Origin: JBBRSC01 sp038245795
Lineage (GTDB): Bacteria > Actinomycetota > Acidimicrobiia > Acidimicrobiales > Microtrichaceae
Direction of reading: 5' to 3'
Assembly: GCA_038245795.1 (NCBI GenBank)
Contig: JBBRSC010000129.1
Span: forward strand, 1 to 9,297
DNA length: 9,297 nt
This document shows, piece after piece, positions 1 through 6,400 of the stretch; position 1 is the stretch's first letter, and each line of letters begins with the position of its first letter. Under the pieces are notes generated by a model that saw only the letters and a program-made list of their open reading frames with translations, did no database searches and had not been told where the DNA came from. A program made the translations under genes and the position numbers.

Positions 1-1
1 C

Positions 2-1315
2 ACTGATCGGCTCGCTCACCTTGCCGTCACCGATCAGCTCACAGGTCTTCCCAACCGGGCAGCGTTCATTGCTGAACTCGAAGGCGCCCTCGATTCGCCG
101 ACCGACTCCGGAGTTGCGGTCGCCTTCTTGGACCTCGATCGGTTCAAGGCCATCAACGACAGCCTCGGACACGCCGCCGGCGATCGCGTGCTGAGCATCG
201 TGGCAGCGCGGATCGACGATGCCGTCGGCGCCGACGGCATCGTGGCCCGCTTCGCTGGCGACGAGTTCACGATGCTCATCTACTCGGCGAGCCGCTCAGA
301 GACACGCGACATCCTCGAACGAGTCCGTCGCGCTGTCGCTGCGCCCGTCAGCCTTCGCGACGGCATGACCAACTACCCGTCGGTCTCGGTCGGCGTCAGT
401 TGGCAGCCGCCGGGGGCGCACGACTCTGATCGGGCGCTGGCCGAAGCCGACGTTGCCATGTATCGAGCGAAGGCCCGTGGACGGAACCGGACCGAGTTCT
501 TCGACGCCGCGACCAACGGGGATGCGACCAGCGAACTCCGCATGCTCAGCGAAATGCACGCCGCGCTGGATGAGGAACAGTTCCGTGCCTTCTATCAGCC
601 GGTGGTCGATCTCCAATCGGGCATCACCGTGGGGTACGAGGCCCTCATGCGTTGGGAACACCCCACCCGTGGTCTCCTGGCGCCGGCGGCCTTTATGGAC
701 GCCGCCGAGGAGTCCGGACTCATCGTTCCCATGGGCGAGTGGATCCTGCGCGAGAGTCTCGGGCAGCTGGCGCTGTGGACGGCCCGCCATCCCGAACGGC
801 AGTTGACGATATCGGTGAACCTGGCGGCGCGTCAGGTATCAGAGCCGTTCGTTGATCTCCTCGACGAGGTATTGGCGTCCACCGGTGTCGTGGCGGACTC
901 GGTGTGGCTCGAGCTCACCGAGACCGCGTTGATGGCCGACATTCGTACGGCCGAGCTGGTCCTCGATCGACTCAGGGGAATGGGCGTCCATCTCACGATC
1001 GACGACTTCGGCACCGGCTACTCGTCCCTGACGTACCTGCGACGATTCCCCGTCGAGGGCATCAAGATCGACAAGAGTTTCACCGACGGACTGGGCCGCG
1101 ACCGCCAAGCTGACGCCATCTGCGAGGGAGTCGTCTCGCTCGGCGCAGCACTGGGATTGAAGACGGTGGCAGAAGGAATCGAGCACCGCGTACAGCGCGA
1201 TCGACTCCGCGAAATGGGCTGCCCATTCGGACAGGGCTACCTGTTCAGCCGGCCGGTGCCCGCCTCCGAGGTCGACGCCCTCTGGCCCCAGCTCGCTCTG
1301 GAATCAGGTCGATGA
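2..1315 (+). CDS. GGDEF-EAL cyclic-di-GMP synthase/phosphodiesterase (5' partial)
   Basis: Bifunctional cyclic-di-GMP turnover protein; the start lies left of the window and 437 codons plus a TGA stop are visible. The frame is open from base 2 and begins inside the GGDEF domain with the family's opening motif (TDQLTGLPNRAAF), so a start at the TTG of 128 would cut the domain and is wrong. The GGDEF half has DLDRFKAINDSLGH and an AGDEF signature at 254-268, a variant usually regarded as active. The RxxD inhibitory site expected just upstream is absent. The EAL half (about 540-1290) has EAL at 638-646 followed by MRW, then NLAARQ, ELTET, DDFGTGYSSL from 1001, KIDKSF, VAEGIE and QGYLFSRP, so the metal and catalytic residues of a phosphodiesterase all appear present. 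Any sensor or membrane segment would be in the missing N-terminus. Both activities look possible; the net direction cannot be told. Its 3' end overlaps the convergent epimerase gene by 12 bases. Confidence 0.95.
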   Translation, partial: TDRLAHLAVTDQLTGLPNRAAFIAELEGALDSPTDSGVAVAFLDLDRFKAINDSLGHAAGDRVLSIVAARIDDAVGADGIVARFAGDEFTMLIYSASRSETRDILERVRRAVAAPVSLRDGMTNYPSVSVGVSWQPPGAHDSDRALAEADVAMYRAKARGRNRTEFFDAATNGDATSELRMLSEMHAALDEEQFRAFYQPVVDLQSGITVGYEALMRWEHPTRGLLAPAAFMDAAEESGLIVPMGEWILRESLGQLALWTARHPERQLTISVNLAARQVSEPFVDLLDEVLASTGVVADSVWLELTETALMADIRTAELVLDRLRGMGVHLTIDDFGTGYSSLTYLRRFPVEGIKIDKSFTDGLGRDRQADAICEGVVSLGAALGLKTVAEGIEHRVQRDRLREMGCPFGQGYLFSRPVPASEVDALWPQLALESGR

Positions 1316-1714
1316 TTCCTGCACGAGCTCGATGAGAGTGCCGAAGCTGCCCTTGGGATGAACGAACGCCACGGTGGTCCCGCGGCTGCCAGGCCGCGGC
1401 AAGGCGTCGATGGCGGTGGCGCCCGCCGCGATCATGGCAGCCAGCGCCTGAGCGCAATCATCCACTCGATACCCGAGGTGATGGAGGCCCTCGCCCCGTT
1501 TCTCGATCGACTTGGCGATGGGCGAATCCGGGCGGGTGGCGGCCGTCAATTGGATGTAGCTGTCGGCCACTTTGATGAGCGCCTCTTCCACACCATCGGA
1601 CTCCACGATCTCTCGATGATGCACCTCAGCCCCAAAGGCCTCGGCGTAGTAGGCAATGGCAGCTTCGAGGTCGCGAACCGCTATGGCAACGTGATCGATT
1701 TCAGTGAGGATCAT
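1304..1714 (-). CDS. mce: Methylmalonyl-CoA / ethylmalonyl-CoA epimerase
   Basis: Vicinal-oxygen-chelate family epimerase of 136 residues, the normal length. It interconverts the 2R and 2S forms of methylmalonyl-CoA and, in ethylmalonyl-CoA pathway organisms, also ethylmalonyl-CoA; it is cytoplasmic and metal dependent. The protein opens with IDHVAIAVRDLEAAIAYY, has GLHHLGYRVDD in the second half and ends with HPKGSFGTLIELVQ. The expected metal ligands can be placed at H8, Q55, H78 or H79, and E129. The ATG at 1714 gives the canonical family N-terminus, but no Shine-Dalgarno sequence precedes it; six cytosines on the coding strand sit directly upstream. It lies 30 bases downstream of the crotonyl-CoA carboxylase/reductase gene on the same strand, so the two are probably cotranscribed and translation may be coupled. 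The pairing favours a role with ethylmalonyl-CoA as well as methylmalonyl-CoA. Family assignment is firm; substrate preference is inferred from context. Confidence 0.93.
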   Translation of the reverse strand: MILTEIDHVAIAVRDLEAAIAYYAEAFGAEVHHREIVESDGVEEALIKVADSYIQLTAATRPDSPIAKSIEKRGEGLHHLGYRVDDCAQALAAMIAAGATAIDALPRPGSRGTTVAFVHPKGSFGTLIELVQESST

Positions 1715-1744
1715 GGGGGGAATCTATCGATTGTTCGTCGGCGG

Positions 1745-3100
1745 TCAGAGTTCGCCGCGGGCGTGGCGCTGGAACAACGTGATCTTGTCCTCGCCGATTC
1801 GATCCCGCTTCTCGGGATTCGAAATGCCGAGACCGGCCTCGGGTGCCAGGCAGAGCACCGCGAGCTTTCCTTCGGCCTCGTTGCGATGGACCTTGCGTGC
1901 CGCCACCCCAGCATCCTCGAGCGAATACACCTCGGACATGACCGGCTGAATCTTGCCCATGTCGATCAGCCGGTTCATGGCGTAAGCCTCGGCGTAGTTC
2001 GCGAAATGGCTACTCACGATGCGCTTGAGTTTCATCCAGAGATGGCGGTTGTCGTACTCGATCATGTAGCCGGAAGTGGCGGCGCAGGTGACGATCGTGC
2101 CGCCCCGTTTGGCGATGAACACGCTGGCACCCATGGTCTGACGGCCGGGATGCTCGAAGACGATGTCGGGATCCTCACCGATGAGCGAGCGGACCTTCTT
2201 GCCGAGTCGACGCCACTCACCCTCGTTCTGGGTGTGCTCGTCGGACCAGAACTGATAGTCCTCTGCACGACGATCGATAGCGTTCTCGCAACCCATTGCT
2301 TCGAGGAGCTTCACCCGATGGTCGCTCGAGACCACCCCGACGGGGACCGCACCACCGTTGAGGGCCAGCTGGATCGCATAGGCACCAATGCCGCCGGTGG
2401 CACCCCAGACGAACACGTTGTCGCCCTGCTTCATCCGAGCTGCGTGGCCGCCCACCAACATCCGGTAGCTTGTCGATGCGCACAACGCGTTGACGGCCGA
2501 CTCCTCCCACGTGAGGTGCGACGGCTTGGGCATCAGCTGGTTCGCTTTCACGATGCTCAGATCGGCCAGGCCGCCATAGTTCGTCTCGAACCCCCAGATG
2601 CGTTGGTTGGCCGCCATCATCGAGTCGTCGTGGGCCGACGGATCCTGATCGTCGACGTAGTTGCAATGCACCGTGACGTGATCGCCGGGCTTCCAGTTCC
2701 GAACCGCTGAACCCACCCGCAGCACCACGCCCGATGCGTCGGATCCCACGGCGTGGAAGTCCTGCTGATGGCGTTTCCCCCAGATCGACTCCTTGCCGAG
2801 TCGATCGAGAAACCCGAACGTCGGCAACGGCTCGAAGATCGAGGTCCACACGGTGTTGAAGTTGATGGAGCTCGCCATGTTGGCGAGGTACACCTCGTCG
2901 GGCGCCAGCTCCGGCAACGGCACGTCACCCACGTGCAATGACTTCGTCGGGTCCTTGTCGTCGGACTCCATGCCCTCGAACATGTCGACCTCGCTGCGGA
3001 GGACGTGCGCGGCACGGTACGCCTCGGGCAATGGCACCGACGCCATCTCGTCGCCCGTGGCGCCGGCAGTGATTGCTTCGAGAATCTGTTTCGTCGACAT
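1745..3100 (-). CDS. ccrA: Crotonyl-CoA carboxylase/reductase
   Basis: NADPH-dependent reductive carboxylase of 451 residues, typical for the family, converting crotonyl-CoA plus CO2 to (2S)-ethylmalonyl-CoA. It is a cytoplasmic zinc-free member of the medium-chain dehydrogenase/reductase superfamily and the key enzyme of the ethylmalonyl-CoA pathway. Recognisable stretches are INFNTVWTSIFEP near residue 80, GFETNYGGLAD at 170-180, the Rossmann loop WGATGGIGAYAIQLA at 232-246, FEHPGR at 315-320, SSHFANYAEAY at 363-373 and the family C-terminus GEDKITLFQRHARGEL. N82 (or N80), F171, E172 and H365 correspond to the four CO2-pocket residues described for the Kitasatospora enzyme (N81, F170, E171, H365), so carboxylation rather than simple reduction is expected. 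The ATG at 3100 gives the family N-terminus (MSTKQILEAI). A 27-residue extension to a TTG at 3181 is Arg-rich and unlike the family. No Shine-Dalgarno is visible. The epimerase follows 30 bases downstream. Confidence 0.96.
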   Translation of the reverse strand: MSTKQILEAITAGATGDEMASVPLPEAYRAAHVLRSEVDMFEGMESDDKDPTKSLHVGDVPLPELAPDEVYLANMASSINFNTVWTSIFEPLPTFGFLDRLGKESIWGKRHQQDFHAVGSDASGVVLRVGSAVRNWKPGDHVTVHCNYVDDQDPSAHDDSMMAANQRIWGFETNYGGLADLSIVKANQLMPKPSHLTWEESAVNALCASTSYRMLVGGHAARMKQGDNVFVWGATGGIGAYAIQLALNGGAVPVGVVSSDHRVKLLEAMGCENAIDRRAEDYQFWSDEHTQNEGEWRRLGKKVRSLIGEDPDIVFEHPGRQTMGASVFIAKRGGTIVTCAATSGYMIEYDNRHLWMKLKRIVSSHFANYAEAYAMNRLIDMGKIQPVMSEVYSLEDAGVAARKVHRNEAEGKLAVLCLAPEAGLGISNPEKRDRIGEDKITLFQRHARGEL

Positions 3101-3108
3101 GGAGCGAC

Positions 3109-3114
3109 AACGTA
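3109..3114 (-). promoter_or_regulatory. Possible -10 box of a leaderless ccrA promoter
   Basis: On the minus strand this reads TACGTT, fitting the actinobacterial TAnnnT pattern, and ends 8 bases before the ccrA ATG. Transcription would then begin at or within a base or two of the start codon, giving a leaderless or nearly leaderless mRNA. That agrees with the absence of a Shine-Dalgarno sequence. There is no recognisable -35 box (CGCCCT at the expected place). A six-base match is weak evidence on its own. Confidence 0.3.
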
Positions 3115-3214
3115 CCGGGCGGTAGCGACGCAGGGCGAGGCCAGATCTCCTCGGTGCCGCCGGCGCAGTACACGCCAGCAAGTTGCCCGAAACAGAATTG
3201 CAACACAGAACCAG

Positions 3215-3243
3215 TTGATACGCGCGCTGATCGCATCTACCTT
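3215..3243 (+). promoter_or_regulatory. Candidate sigma-70-type promoter for the glycosyltransferase operon
   Basis: TTGATA at 3215-3220 matches the -35 consensus at five of six positions. It is followed by exactly 17 bases and then TACCTT at 3238-3243, which fits TAnnnT. Transcription would start near 3250, leaving a 5' untranslated leader of about 110 bases before the TTG at 3362. This is the best plus-strand match I found by eye in the divergent intergenic region. No experimental or comparative support is available. Confidence 0.4.
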
Positions 3244-3309
3244 GAGCAGCGGATCGACTGTGGGCTCAGCGATTCGTAGGCGAGACAGACCCGCAGCATC
3301 ACGAAGAGC

Positions 3310-3339
3310 GGACACCACCACGTGGTGACTTCGTGTTCC
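3310..3339 (+). promoter_or_regulatory. Imperfect hairpin around a 12-base perfect palindrome (possible operator or leader structure)
   Basis: The core CACCACGTGGTG at 3316-3327 is its own reverse complement. Outside it, GGACAC at 3310-3315 can pair with GTGTTCC at 3333-3339, leaving one bulged T and an unpaired ACTTC at 3328-3332. As DNA this could be an operator for a dimeric regulator. As RNA it could form a stem with an ACGU loop ending 11 bases before the Shine-Dalgarno sequence. It lies downstream of the candidate promoter, in the predicted leader. There is no T-run, so it is not a standard terminator. Confidence 0.35.
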
Positions 3340-3350
3340 TGCACAACGGC

Positions 3351-3356
3351 GGAGAG
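3351..3356 (+). promoter_or_regulatory. Ribosome binding site supporting the TTG start at 3362
   Basis: GGAGAG lies 5 bases before the TTG codon at 3362. It decides the start: reading upstream in this frame there is no ATG, GTG or TTG before an in-frame TGA at 3326, and the first internal ATG (codon 25) would remove most of the N-terminal membrane segment. Confidence 0.7.
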
Positions 3357-3361
3357 ATACA

Positions 3362-4756
3362 TTGCACCCCATCTTGGCGTTAGCGGAAGCTTCGTCCACC
3401 CCTCACATCATTGGACTCGTGGTCTTCGGCGTCATGTCGTTGTTCTTCACTGCACTGTCCGCCACCACCCTCCGGTGGATGATCTACGGCTGGGCAACAC
3501 CGGCCAAGGTCCAGAATCGGACGACCGGAGAGCCCACCGGCCACCTCGACTATTCGTTCTCGCTCCTGATCTGTGCACGCGACGAAGCCGACGTTCTCGG
3601 CACGACGCTCGATGGTCTGGCGGCTCAATCACATCCGCGGGTGCAGATCGTTGCGGTGATCGGTAGTGATGACATCGCCACACTCGCTGTCGCCAACGCC
3701 GCCCAGCAACGTCATCCCGATCGAATCATCGTGGTGGAAGACCAGACGAGTCCGCCCTCCAAGCCGGCGTCGTTGAACACCGGGCTCGCCCATTGCACGG
3801 GCGACATCGTCGGTGTCTTCGATGCCGAAGACGATGTCGCACCGACCCTGCTCGAAGCAGTGGATCAGGGCTACCAACTGTCCGGTGCCGACATCCTCCA
3901 GGGTGGCGTGCAGCTCATGAACGTGAACTCGTGTTGGTTCGCGGCTCGCAACGTGTTGGAGTACTTCTTCCACTTCGGCAGCCGACTTCGTCTCCACGCA
4001 GAACAGGGGTTCATCCCGCTCGGCGGCAACACCGTCTTCGTGCGACGCGATCTCCTGGTGCTGAACGACGGCTGGGACGAGGCGTGCCTCGCCGAGGACT
4101 GTGAACTCGGCATCCGCCTGAGCGTTCTCGGCGCCAGCACCATGGCGTTCTACGACCCGGACCTGGTCACGCGCGAAGAAGCACCAACCGACATCGGTCA
4201 CTTCATCCGCCAACGAACGCGCTGGGATCAGGGATTTCTGCAAGTGCTCCGGAAGGGAGCGTGGCGGGCACTCCCCCACGGATCCAAACGAGCCAGCGCC
4301 CGGCTGATGTTGGCCATGCCCTTCATCCAAGCTGCCGGAATCGTGGTGGCGATCGCACAAATCATCTTCGCTGTGTGGGCCGACATCCCCATCGCGTTGG
4401 CACTCTTCGCGTTCATTCCCGCAGCCATCACGCTCCTCTCGATCTGCATCGAACTCGCCGGCCTGCGCGAGTTCTCCAAGATGTTCGAGATCAACGTTCC
4501 CCTCAAAACCTACATCTGGATCGTCATCGGCTTCCTGCCGTATCACCTGATGCTGGGGTACGCAGCCGGGCGCGCCATGTGGCGCGAGCGTCGGGGCGAC
4601 CGTACATGGGAGAAGACCCGACACGAGGGCCACCATCGTCAACCGGTGGTCGACGGCGACGCGGTCGTCATCGATCTACGTGAGGCTGCGCGGTCGGACT
4701 ATGCCGCCGACAGCGAGCCGATCGACGAACCCGCCCTCGCCGCGAGCGATCGGTAG
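3362..4756 (+). CDS. Membrane glycosyltransferase family 2 (QxxRW type)
   Basis: Inverting GT-A-fold glycosyltransferase of 464 residues with its catalytic domain on the cytoplasmic side of the membrane. It has a hydrophobic segment at about residues 15-40, a GT2 domain from about 65 to 300, three further hydrophobic segments (about 315-338, 342-365 and 383-403) and a hydrophilic, acidic tail after 405. Visible motifs are FSLLICARDEADVL at the start of the domain, DAEDD at 154-158 (the DxD-type sugar-nucleotide/metal site), PLGGNTVFVRR at 219-229, AEDCELGIRL at 244-253 (catalytic acid region) and QRTRW at 284-288 (the QxxRW motif). This pattern resembles polysaccharide synthases of the cellulose/hyaluronan/NodC type rather than simple dolichol-phosphate-sugar synthases. 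Donor and product are unknown. Translation starts at TTG with a good Shine-Dalgarno, as first gene of a three-gene operon; the next start is 9 bases beyond the TAG stop. Confidence 0.88.
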   Translation: MHPILALAEASSTPHIIGLVVFGVMSLFFTALSATTLRWMIYGWATPAKVQNRTTGEPTGHLDYSFSLLICARDEADVLGTTLDGLAAQSHPRVQIVAVIGSDDIATLAVANAAQQRHPDRIIVVEDQTSPPSKPASLNTGLAHCTGDIVGVFDAEDDVAPTLLEAVDQGYQLSGADILQGGVQLMNVNSCWFAARNVLEYFFHFGSRLRLHAEQGFIPLGGNTVFVRRDLLVLNDGWDEACLAEDCELGIRLSVLGASTMAFYDPDLVTREEAPTDIGHFIRQRTRWDQGFLQVLRKGAWRALPHGSKRASARLMLAMPFIQAAGIVVAIAQIIFAVWADIPIALALFAFIPAAITLLSICIELAGLREFSKMFEINVPLKTYIWIVIGFLPYHLMLGYAAGRAMWRERRGDRTWEKTRHEGHHRQPVVDGDAVVIDLREAARSDYAADSEPIDEPALAASDR

Positions 4757-4765
4757 GTCAGGAAC

Positions 4766-6400
4766 ATGACCGTTACTCAATTCCAACGCGAAGCCGTCGG
4801 TCCCGATCGGGTCATTACCCGGCCCGACGGCGCAATGACGACGACGACCAGCGATCCGATCTGGCGATCCGCTCGTCGCCGGCTGGGTGAATTCGCCCGA
4901 GAACATCGGCGAGACCTCATCATTCTCACCGCGGTCCTCATCGTCATCGGTGGCGCCCACGCGTGGGGCATGTACAGCGCCCCCGCCAGATTCGACGACG
5001 AGGGCACCTATGTTGCCCAGGCCTGGGCCACCAACAACGGCGAGCTCGCCCACTACACCTACTGGTACGACCACCCGCCCGCGGGATGGATCCAGCTCGG
5101 CGCAGTGACCGCCATCACCAACCCATTCGACGCCGCCCCCAACGCCGTCGGCACTGGCCGCTTCGCCATGTTGTTGGTCAAGTTGGTGACCGCCGCGCTG
5201 CTGTTCGTGCTCGCCCGGCGCCTATCGCTGAGTCGAGGGTTGTCGGCGGCGGCGGTGCTGCTCTTCGGCCTCTCGCCACTCGCACTCGCGTTCTCACGCA
5301 TGGTGTTCCTCGACAACATCGCGCTGGCCTGGCTCCTCGGCGCCTGCGTCCTGGCCATGTCACCCAAGCGGTCCATCGCCACCGCGGCCGCGTCCGGCGC
5401 GTGCTTCGCCATGTGCGTGCTGTCCAAGGAGACGTTCCTGCTCAGCAGTATCGGGTGGGCGTGGCTGCTGTTGCGGGAATCATCGCATCACAATCGGCGC
5501 TTCTGCGCCGCGGTCAGCATCGGTACTGCCGCCATCGGCATTGCCTCGTACCCACTCTTCGCTCTGCTGCGAGGCGAGATGTTCCCCGGCGCCGGGCACG
5601 TTTCGCTCTGGGATGCCGTCCGCTACCAACTGGGCGGACGCGATGGCAGCGGATTTCTTCTGGATCCTCACAGCGGTGCCTACGGTCTGTTGAGGCTGTG
5701 GCTCGGGATGGACCCGGTGCTTCCCGTCCTCGGTCTGCTTGCGGCGCTCGTGCTCGTGTGGAAGTTGCCGCGCTGGCGTCCCGTCATGGTCGTGATGCTG
5801 ATCCCAGCCCTCGCCATGTTCCGCGGCGGCTACCTCCCCTACCCATCGATGGTTCAACTCATGCCGTTCTTGGCCCTCGCCTGCGTCGGACTCCTGTCGA
5901 TGATCGCCGGGGTTCGCCCACATCGTCCCGAAATCCTCCTGGCGGTTGGTCTGGCCTCCTTGCTCGTGGCATCCGCCCTGTGGACTCCTTCGTTCGTCAG
6001 CCTCCTGCGCGACAACCAGGACCGCGCCATGTCCGGCGCGCAGCAGTGGCTCCTCACCAATGCGAAACCCGAGGACACCGTCGTCGTCGACGACGCGCTC
6101 TGGTTGGATCTCGTCGATGCCGGATGGCCACAGACGAACGTCGTGTGGTTCTACAAGATCGACCTCGACAGCGGTGTGAAGCTCGCTGATGGTTGGCAGA
6201 GCGTCGACTATCTGGCCTTTCCGCCGCTCCCCACCGATGTGCAGCTCCCCAAACTGCGCGAAATTCTGAGTCATTCCACCATCGCCGCCACGTTCGGCGA
6301 GGGACCCAACGAAGTCACCGTCTACAAAGTCGACCACACCGGCCGAACCCCCGCTGTCGAGATCTCCGACTCGACCCTCCTGGAAGCACCAGCACAATGA
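4766..6400 (+). CDS. Polytopic GT-C glycosyltransferase (ArnT/PMT-like, GT39-related)
   Basis: Integral membrane protein of 544 residues resembling lipid-carrier-dependent mannosyl/aminoarabinosyl transferases, which move a sugar from a polyprenyl-phosphate donor to an acceptor on the outer face of the membrane. A 50-residue basic N-terminus (RSARRRLGEFAREHRRD) predicts a cytoplasmic start. The first transmembrane segment (about 51-67) is followed by the external loop RFDDEGTYVAQAWA, whose acidic residues D77, D78 and E79 fit the GT-C catalytic position, then YDHPPAGWIQLG at 101-112, another hallmark of the family. RMVFLDN at 178-184, SKE at 220-222 and about nine more hydrophobic segments follow up to about residue 405, then a soluble, probably extracytoplasmic domain to the end. 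The ATG at 4766 lies 9 bases after the preceding stop, with AGGT overlapping that stop as a weak ribosome binding site. A later ATG at 4835 is possible but less well placed. The acceptor is unknown; the adjoining exported protein is one candidate. Confidence 0.85.
   Translation: MTVTQFQREAVGPDRVITRPDGAMTTTTSDPIWRSARRRLGEFAREHRRDLIILTAVLIVIGGAHAWGMYSAPARFDDEGTYVAQAWATNNGELAHYTYWYDHPPAGWIQLGAVTAITNPFDAAPNAVGTGRFAMLLVKLVTAALLFVLARRLSLSRGLSAAAVLLFGLSPLALAFSRMVFLDNIALAWLLGACVLAMSPKRSIATAAASGACFAMCVLSKETFLLSSIGWAWLLLRESSHHNRRFCAAVSIGTAAIGIASYPLFALLRGEMFPGAGHVSLWDAVRYQLGGRDGSGFLLDPHSGAYGLLRLWLGMDPVLPVLGLLAALVLVWKLPRWRPVMVVMLIPALAMFRGGYLPYPSMVQLMPFLALACVGLLSMIAGVRPHRPEILLAVGLASLLVASALWTPSFVSLLRDNQDRAMSGAQQWLLTNAKPEDTVVVDDALWLDLVDAGWPQTNVVWFYKIDLDSGVKLADGWQSVDYLAFPPLPTDVQLPKLREILSHSTIAATFGEGPNEVTVYKVDHTGRTPAVEISDSTLLEAPAQ

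Noticed and set aside
1358..2710. 450-codon plus-strand open frame running antisense to the epimerase and ccrA genes
   Set aside because: It mirrors the minus-strand genes, whose products are clear family members over their full lengths. Its translation shows no recognisable domain. Long antisense frames are expected in high-GC DNA.
3101..3181. N-terminal extension of ccrA to a TTG at 3181
   Set aside because: The added 27 residues are Arg/Ala/Pro-rich and unlike the family, whereas the ATG at 3100 gives the usual N-terminus and length.
3310..3339. Rho-independent terminator for ccrA or an upstream gene
   Set aside because: There is no T-tract on either side, and the position between divergent starts is wrong for a terminator.
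3629..4642. 337-codon minus-strand open frame opposite the GT2 gene
   Set aside because: The GT2 motifs (DAEDD, ED, QRTRW) fix the plus-strand frame as the real one; the antisense product matches no family I recognise.
4963..6189. 408-codon plus-strand open frame in another frame within the GT-C gene
   Set aside because: Its translation is dominated by Arg and His without hydrophobic segments. The overlapping frame gives a coherent membrane protein with DDEG and HPP motifs.
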